Origin: Solicoccozyma terricola | Lineage: Eukaryota; Basidiomycota; Tremellomycetes; Filobasidiales; Piskurozymaceae | Direction: 5' to 3' | Length of the DNA stretch: 64,000 bases | Assembly (NCBI GenBank): GCA_001600875.1 | Contig: BCLD01000009.1 | Location: forward strand, 843,534 to 907,533 | Shown here: piece by piece, positions 57,604 to 64,000 of the stretch | Position numbering within the stretch: the first letter of the stretch is position 1 | Layout: every line of letters begins with the position of its first letter | Program-made: the position numbers and the translations under genes | Notes under the pieces: generated by a model | What the model was told of the DNA's origin: nothing | Seen by the model: only the letters and a program-made list of their open reading frames with translations | Database searches by the model: none

Positions 57604-60600
57604 ATGCGGCTGCAGGACAGGCTTCGTGCTCTCGTTCCCTCTCGTGATACCTGCGCACTGTTGCTCCCGTCCACCTTGACCGTGCTAGTAGCATGTATCT
57701 TCATCGTGGTTAAACCGATAGCTGCGCTGTCCGCACAGTAGGTACCATGGGGCACCTGTTGAAACGCATGTCCAGCTAAACATCCCCGAACCGGGACACA
57801 GATATGCCTTTCTTACCCTTACTATTGCATATCTTTACTATTTTCCATCTGGGCCCCTCATCTCCCAGCTCGAATCAGCATGTACGAATCAACCCATTCC
57901 TGCTCCACACCGGAAGATAGGTACTGATTCTACAGCTCGATTGGCTTGCAGGTCTCGTCTTTGCAGGAGGTCTCCTGGCACTCGGCTACAGTAACCTGTT
58001 TCTTTACTTTGCTGTTCTGGCGAACAGCCAAACTGGCTTCGAGACTGCAGAAGGCAGAGCTGCTTGCGGGCTTGGCCTTGCTCTGCTAGCGTCTATTAGT
58101 GAGCATACTGACATGCGTTCATCGACTAGAATGCGGGACTGAAAAAACCTCACATAGCTGGCTACATTCGATCGCATTCCCCTCGGTTGATAAGTGCTGC
58201 GAGAATTATGCTGTTCCTCGCCATCTTCATCCTGACGGAGAACACGGCACTGACTCGGGTGAGAACAATCTGCCATCAAACGCTTTCCTATATACCTTTT
58301 GATCGCTTCTTCCGGTACTTCAGATGACCGTCACCACCTTTTTCGACTTCTTTTACCCCACGTTATTTGCTGGTTGCATCTCCCTGATATGTGGGACTGT
58401 CACCCAGTTGCTCCTTCCTGTCCACCGACCATCTCTCCAAGGAGTAACCCAGGATGTTCTGCGCGGTCTTGACGATGCTGTCCGAACGCAGGTCGCCGTC
58501 ATTGTCACCATGATGGGTGGCGATTTTGACCGATCGTCCGACTCGAGCGGGACCTCACAGGAAATAATAGATTGCTGGGACACCTTGCAAGCATACTCAG
58601 GGCAGCCTGCTTCAGTCCTCAAATCTATATCCCTCCTTCGCGGGCTCTGTGAGGTGGAACGATACACGATATCTTTCTCCTGCCTTCCAGCTACTTCTCT
58701 GCTACCTATCGTCGATCTCTTGCAAGATCGCATCGCAAGGAATCCTATCAGCCGGCCTGTACTGGCTCCGTTCACCGGGCAGGAGACACCCACGAAGGAA
58801 GAACATTCAACGGGCCCCTCGCGGCCTTTTGGCAAGGCATTTCCAGGAACAGCGGCGCCTCTTGCGGCTTTATGTGCTGCGATGTGCGTTAAAGTGCGTG
58901 AGGCGCTGTTTCAAACGTATTTGGGACTCATGGACGCCCATGGATGGGAACTTGCTCAGCATGATGAGCCCCTCGCTGGTAAGGCACGACGGCTGACATT
59001 CTCTTTACCGCGAATGCTCGACTGTCGTGTACAGCTGGATGAAGCGGTGCAGCAGTTCGAAAGCACCATTCTTCCCTGTCTGGAACGGGATCTCGTGGAG
59101 ACCGAAGTCCCGTCAGAGACACCGTTCCGAAACATCGCCAATACGTCCTCGACTCGAAAGTTAGCTCGTAGACGTGTGGGCACCCAAATGGCCTTTGCTG
59201 TGGTTGCCTTACTGGATGTGGGTGTGGGTCGATATGCGCTGGCGTGGCCAACTAATAAGTTTGCTTCAACGATCGCAGATGGCGAAAGACATCTCCCGCT
59301 TGCTTACCCTGGTACAGCAACAGGTCATGCTGGCGGACCAGATCGCTCCTCGAAAGCGCCGGTCCCGTCGTCGGAGAGTTCATCTCCCACGACTTAGTTG
59401 GATGTGGTTGAGAGTGACGCCACAAGCAACCGGATGGGAGGGAGGACATGGTCAGGAAGATGAGATCGATACTGGTAAGAAGGAAAAACGAGCGGCGATA
59501 TACCTGTGAGAGTTGACTCACATCAGGGCTATCCATTCCGCGCTGTCAGATAATCCACAGGAAGCTCAAGCAGGAATTGCTGAAGCCGAGGAATACCGTG
59601 AAGCCTTGGCTCAAATAGTCAACCACCAGACTCAACTGGATTTGTCCGCTCTCAGCCAAACAGCATTGATGAATCAAAAGTCGACGGTGTTTGCGATAAT
59701 TGAACATGGATGGAGGCGATACTGGGATGCGCCCCGTACTCTCAGACGTACGCTGCCCTGCATCAAGACATGCGTATCCTACTTGGCTGACACATTCAAT
59801 CCCGACAGAGAGAGTATTGTTGTCTCAAAAGCTTTCATCCATCAAACACTCGAGACACCTTCAATATTCCTTCAAGATGGCCCTCGGGGTGTCTTTGCTC
59901 TCTCTTCCGGCATTTTTGCCGCAGGGGAACTCGGGTGGGTTGCATGTTATTCACCGCGTACCCTACCCCTGATTGCTCAGCCTTGGTTCTCTCACAGGTC
60001 GAGAATGGTTTTCTGAAAGCAGAGCGCAATGGGTGAGTTTGGATAAGCCAAGAGGATAACTGCCCCCCAAGGTCTGAGCGTCTCCGTTGGTTGCTTCGCA
60101 GATGGTGATCAGCTAGTTCGTGGTCGTGCAACTACTGAAACTCTCGCAGCTGATAATCGTCCACTCGCAGCATGTATGTTCTTGATACGGTGACCGGCGC
60201 TACACTTCGGATTGGGTTCTTCAGGCTGCTGGGAACCATTTTTGGCGCTATACTTGGACATATCGTGAGCTGATTGGACCCACTTCTGCCGGTTCAAATT
60301 TCAACTGCTCACTGTCTTCTCTTGCAGTGTTACCTTGTCGCGAAAACCAATCCCTACGGACTGGTAGTCCTGGGAACGGCTTGTAACATACCCATCGCCT
60401 ACCTGATGTTGCTCTCAAACTATCCTGGTATCGGTGTTGTGGCGTGAGTGACGAACGGTCCTTGAGTCAGAGCCGCGAGTCCTAATACACGCAGCTTTTA
60501 GTGGCATTACCTTGCCTCCTATCCTATTTATTCCATATGAGGGAACGGACACCGGCACTAGCCCCATCGACATCGCGCTGCTACGTGGTCAAGATGTTGC

Positions 60601-61653
60601 AATAGGGTTCGGCATTTCCACTCGGATCGGTATAGAGGTATCTCCGCACTGACATCCGATTACCGCACAGCATTGTGGCGGCGATCTTGGTTGGATCCTT
60701 CATCTTCCCCGCACACGCGAGAAAGAGGTACAAGGAAGTCGCAGCAAAGACTCTCGACGAACTGGCGGACATGTGTGAGTATATGCGCGCTGGATGTGGC
60801 CAAAGAACGGCGTTGACAGGTTATGCTACCGGTAGACCTTGCGATGAGCAAAGACAATCTTCGCGCATCAATACAATACCAGCTGCACGAGATCAGCTAT
60901 GGTCCTGCGGATCGTCATGTTGAGGTAAGATCACAAGCCAGCTTGGGATCCGAAGTTGGCGACTGACATTCGCCCCGCACAGGCTCGCATAGCTCAGTGC
61001 AGGAACTTTGCCGACATTCAACACTCGGAGCTTTCTCTACTTCCCAAGCCGCATGGCCTTCACATGCGCTTGAATGCGGTACTGCAGCGAATATTCGAGC
61101 TTTTGATAGAGATCCGGGTGCTGCGGGCTGGATTGCCGAGAAGGGAGGCAGTATTGCATGTTCTTCCGTTGCGGAAAGACCTCGTAAGCCTGGGATGTCT
61201 CAACAGATAATGTGTTCCACTACTGAAAGAATGTCGCCTTGCCAGGTTTCTGCGATCTTTGTCTCTATTTACGCGGTCGCACATGCGCTGCGATCGAACA
61301 TGCCGATGCCTCAGTTCCTGCCCGTTCCTCTGGAAGTACTGACCGATCTCGGGACGGCTGTCGATGAGCATTTGCGAGAATCCCGAGAGTCTCGGCCTGC
61401 TTCGCCTGCAAGCAGCGTGGTCGGGATTTCGCAGCTTAGGTCCTCAGTGGACAGAATGCAGCTTGCAACGCTGTATGCATTTGCGGAACGAGAGGCGTTG
61501 ACTAGATTATGCCAGGCAGTCGATGAAGTGAGTTGCAACGGGGGCGGGCCTGCGGGGTTTTCACAGCTGATCGTCCTGAACGTCTTATAGTTGTTGAGCA
61601 TTGCGAGGGCGATACTGGGTGTGCAGACATTCCTCGCTCACCCTGCATCTTGA
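57604..61653 (+). CDS. FUSC/DUF2421-type membrane protein (BRE4-like, aromatic acid exporter family)
   Basis: Exons: 57604-57737, 57802-57881, 57952-58098, 58158-58258, 58324-59217, 59279-59450, 59511-59934, 59981-60032, 60102-60115, 60171-60264, 60328-60443, 60502-60606, 60671-60774, 60836-60924, 60983-61183, 61246-61527, 61591-61653; 1,023 residues. An N-terminal membrane block has 5-6 hydrophobic segments (STLTVLVACIFIVVKPIAAL, LVFAGGLLALGYSNLFLYFA), a large soluble middle, then a second FUSC membrane block: GREWFSESRAQWMVIS, LDTVTGATLRIGFFRLLGTI, NPYGLVVLGTACNIPIAYLM, GITLPPILFIPYEG and IVAAILVGSFIFPAHARKRY. The C-terminal cytosolic part has QHSELSLLPKP. The family includes yeast BRE4 and plant ALMT/bacterial AaeB relatives; transport is inferred and the substrate is unknown. 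The intron at 59451-59510 (GTCAGG...GAG) and the 14-nt exon are the weakest joins. Confidence 0.82.
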
Positions 61654-61765
61654 ACGTCCTGGCTGGAGGGACCCTGACCCATCGAACCTTCGCCCTAACC
61701 CGGAGTATATGTACATATGCTATGCTGTATAGATGATAGATGGTTGCCACCCGAACCATCCGAGT

Positions 61766-61771
61766 CACGTG
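61766..61771. promoter_or_regulatory. CACGTG E-box
   Basis: CACGTG in GAGTCACGTGATTT, 100 bp upstream of the DUF2461 gene start. Confidence 0.5.
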
Positions 61772-61870
61772 ATTTGGTATTTGCCACGCGACCATCGGTG
61801 ATCGTCAGTGATTGTGAAGCAAGCACAGGGTACTTTGTAGAACCTTGCACAAGCTGCACAAGCATTCGTT

Positions 61871-63783
61871 ATGGCTCGCAAGACACCTGCTAAGGCCAGA
61901 GACTTGCCGCCTGACACCCCTCCGGAGAGAGCAGGGGGGTCATCACGTCGCTCAGCTCGAGTCAAGGTCGTCTACAAAGAGGAGACCGAGACCGAGCCTG
62001 ATTCCCCGCCATCGGAATCCGAGGTCCAGTCGGACGATTATAGGGAGCCAAACGAGGATGAACAGGAGCCAGATGAGGGACTAGAGGTCGATGATATGGA
62101 ATCGCTCAGTAGCGAAGATCTCGATTCCACTCCTAAGCGTAGAAAACGTAAATCGAATGGCGGTGGTTCAGCTCAGGGCAGCAAGCGATCAAAGCCTACC
62201 GCAACCACGAACGGTTCTGCGAAAACACGAACGCAAAGTTGGGAACATGACGAAGAGGAGGATCAGGAGGATGACGATATCCAGCTGGAAGAGGGACAGG
62301 TCATTGCAGGTCTGTACCGAACCGGCTCACTTGTCCTCGCAAATCCTTAAACCTACCCTCGTACAGGTCATATACGGCCAGCTCCTACCACCGGACACGT
62401 TCCAGCAGGTCAGATATCTCGTAATACCTTCCGATGGCTGGTGAATCTGCAGGATGAGAGAAAAAACGATCGAGAGTGGTTTAGATTGCATGATCCCAGC
62501 TTCAGGATGGCGGAGAAGGTGGATATATATCCCCGGGTTCTGTTCCTCCATACTGATGGCTCTGTATTATTTAGGAGTGGGTCGCTTTCGTAGCAGTCTT
62601 GTCGGCGAGGATGAGGCAAATCGACGAGCAATTACCTGCCATACCGCCGAAGGATCTGATAGTGAGTGGCGAATAAACCCGACTTTAGGAGAAGGGTCGT
62701 TCATTATGGCTTTGTACAGCACCGGATTTATCGAGACATAAGGTGAGTACGTGATTGTGGATGGCAAGGTGACCGCTTCTGATAACTCGGATACTGTTAT
62801 ATCAAACAGATGTGCGGAAACTCTCCTTATCCGGCAGACTTGGTTCGCTCTGCTAACGTGACTCCCTCGCCCACAGTCAGTTCAGATAAGACGCCTTACA
62901 AACAAAACTTCTCAATGAGTATCAGTAGATCAGGCAGGAAGGGGGTATGGGCTGGATGTAGGTATCGTCTTTCCAGAGGCTCGACGAAGAAAACGGATGT
63001 GATGACTTGCTGAACCCATGCTGCCATTCGGCTTTGTGGAGCAGATTTCATGTAAGTCTGTATGGTCGAAGTAGGAGACTGCGCAAAATATTGACGGCGG
63101 TGGGCATTCCCTTTCACCAGCTCCAGTGAGCACTATCTCTCGTGTTTGTTGTTGCGCCAACTCGTTGCTAAGTCGTTTGCGACAGTCAAACCGAACAATG
63201 GCTCTATAATAGCGGGAGGTTTATGGCAACCTGGAAAGGACGAGTTGGCCAACATCAGGTGGGTATCCTGGTCAAGAAGCTGCAACTTTTTCCCTTGTCC
63301 TGACGACATATCACAGGCAGGTGTTCCAAACCGACTCATCTGCCTTCCGGGGTGTCATTTCGGAACCTCGCTTTGAGAAGCTCTTCGGCGCAGCGAACCC
63401 GCCTCCCAAGGGAAAGAACCAACGCAGCAACGTCTTCGGGCATGATGATGCTTTGAAAGTAGCACCGAAAGGCATCGCCAAGGATCATCCGGAGATTGAC
63501 CTGCTGAAATTGCGGTCCGTTGCTGTGGTGCACCGGTGAATCCCTCTACGTTGGTTCGAGGATGATATGTTGCTAATTGAGGCTCCCCGCCAGATTCGAT
63601 GACGATATCGTCCTTTCCTCCAAGTTCATGGATGAGCTACTCGGTGTCGTAGACGTGATGACGCCGTTTATACATTGGTAGGTGCACCCCTTTTTCTTCG
63701 CAGTCATTCAACGAGGTTGCTAATCGCTGCGTACACTTGCTAGCCTGAACGATATGATCGCTCTACCTGCTCAGGCGGATTGA
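61871..63783 (+). CDS. DUF2461 (TIGR02453) family protein with acidic/basic N-terminus
   Basis: Exons: 61871-62309, 62367-62518, 62575-62661, 62720-62742, 62810-62811, 62877-62957, 63045-63051, 63121-63125, 63186-63258, 63317-63535, 63594-63677, 63744-63783; 403 residues. The biochemical function of the family is unknown to me. The first 145 residues are low-complexity, acidic then Lys/Arg-rich (TPKRRKRKSNGGG), looking nuclear. The family domain follows: FRWLVNLQDERKNDREWFRL, EWVAFVAVLSARMRQIDEQL, the hallmark HRIYRDIRFSSDKTPYKQNF, GRKGVWAGYFISIKPNNGS, IIAGGLWQPGKDELANIR, FRGVISEPRFEKLFG and LKVAPKGIAKDHPEIDLLKL. These motifs only appear if three tiny exons (2, 7 and 5 nt) are included; each lies between well-formed introns. 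If any is skipped, the frame breaks within the family core. Confidence 0.85.
62810..62811 (+). other. Two-nucleotide microexon (AT)
   Basis: The dinucleotide AT lies between the acceptor AAACAG (ends 62809) and donor GTGCGG (starts 62812). It joins AG of the previous exon and TC of the next to give AGA-TTC, Arg-Phe, in the motif RDIRFSSDKTPYK. A direct 62742-to-62877 splice gives a stop within five codons. Confidence 0.7.
63045..63125 (+). other. Adjacent 7-nt and 5-nt microexons
   Basis: Exon 63045-63051 (ATTTCAT) and exon 63121-63125 (CTCCA) together supply Tyr-Phe-Ile-Ser-Ile between GVWAG and KPNNG of the DUF2461 core. Both have canonical flanks: GTAAGT after the first, CACCAG before and GTGAGC after the second. 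Confidence 0.68.
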
Positions 63784-64000
63784 TCGAATCCGGCTTGGTT
63801 ACACCGCTTGGTCCTTGTTTACTGTACATTTTTCAAATGATATAATGTTACATGTTCATATCTAACGATGATCACATGACGGCAAGGGGTGGTCAAGCCA
63901 CAGAGACCTTCCCCTTTACTGAACTTGCAGCCGAGGTCGTCCCTCTCTGCGGTCGAGCACGTCCCCACACAACTTTTGCGCGTTTTCCATTAACTTCTAC
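63784..64000. other. 3' flank at the window edge
   Basis: Follows the DUF2461 stop codon. Holds an AT-rich stretch (about 63830-63865) likely to be the 3' UTR or poly(A) region. No gene recognised in the remaining 217 bp. Confidence 0.45.

Noticed and set aside
38305..61870. A biosynthetic or defence gene cluster
   Set aside because: The genes are unrelated housekeeping functions with normal spacing and orientation mix; nothing suggests a co-regulated pathway island.
1..64000. Transposons, CRISPR arrays, tRNA and rRNA genes
   Set aside because: No transposase, reverse transcriptase, long terminal repeats, regularly spaced repeats or tRNA B-box-like patterns with matching arms were seen by eye; a dedicated scan (tRNAscan-SE, RepeatMasker) was not possible.

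Overview
This 64 kb window is nuclear DNA of a fungus, most likely a basidiomycete yeast of the Tremellomycetes (Cryptococcus/Kwoniella-like). That placement is inference. It rests on very dense short introns (mostly 55-70 nt, GT(G/A)(A/C)G donors, YAG and some AAG acceptors), tightly packed genes on both strands, a 162-residue SKP1 ending ENEWAEDR, and a set of conserved fungal housekeeping genes. I rebuilt gene models by hand: splice sites were chosen so that reading phase and conserved protein motifs both hold, and every multi-exon total is divisible by three. Homology calls come from motif recognition; no database was searched.

Layout. 0-16.5 kb: an unrecognised Ser/Thr-rich protein, a full-length ABCC (MRP-type) transporter, inositol monophosphatase, the ERMES subunit MDM34 (minus), an N2227/carnosine-N-methyltransferase-like enzyme, and a mitochondrial RsfS/Atp25-like protein (minus). 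16.5-18.6 kb: the only long stretch without a recognisable gene. 18.6-36.4 kb: a PHD-JmjC demethylase (JHD1/KDM2-like), a Ulp1-type SUMO protease (minus), the sorting nexin MDM1/SNX13, a synaptojanin-like Sac1+5-phosphatase with 26 exons, and prohibitin PHB2. 36.6-48.3 kb: the spliceosome factor SPP2, facing SF3A1/PRP21 (minus), TAF11, V-ATPase subunit H (VMA13), SKP1 (minus) and mitochondrial ribosomal protein bL27m. 48.4-64 kb: TRP4 (minus), a kinesin-6-type motor, polynucleotide kinase-phosphatase (minus), an FUSC/BRE4-like membrane protein and a DUF2461-family protein.

The genes are not an obvious cluster or pathway. Functional neighbours do occur: SPP2 and SF3A1 both act in the activated spliceosome and end 74 bp apart. 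I see no transposon, CRISPR, rRNA or tRNA. The most notable signals are extreme microexons, including a 2-nt exon and adjacent 7-nt and 5-nt exons in the DUF2461 gene and an 11-nt exon inside the Sac1 catalytic motif, and a recurring CACGTG E-box in many intergenic promoters. I also see recurrent GTCCGT donors, in-frame stop-free introns, a degenerate repeat in the bL27m intron, and long G/C homopolymers.
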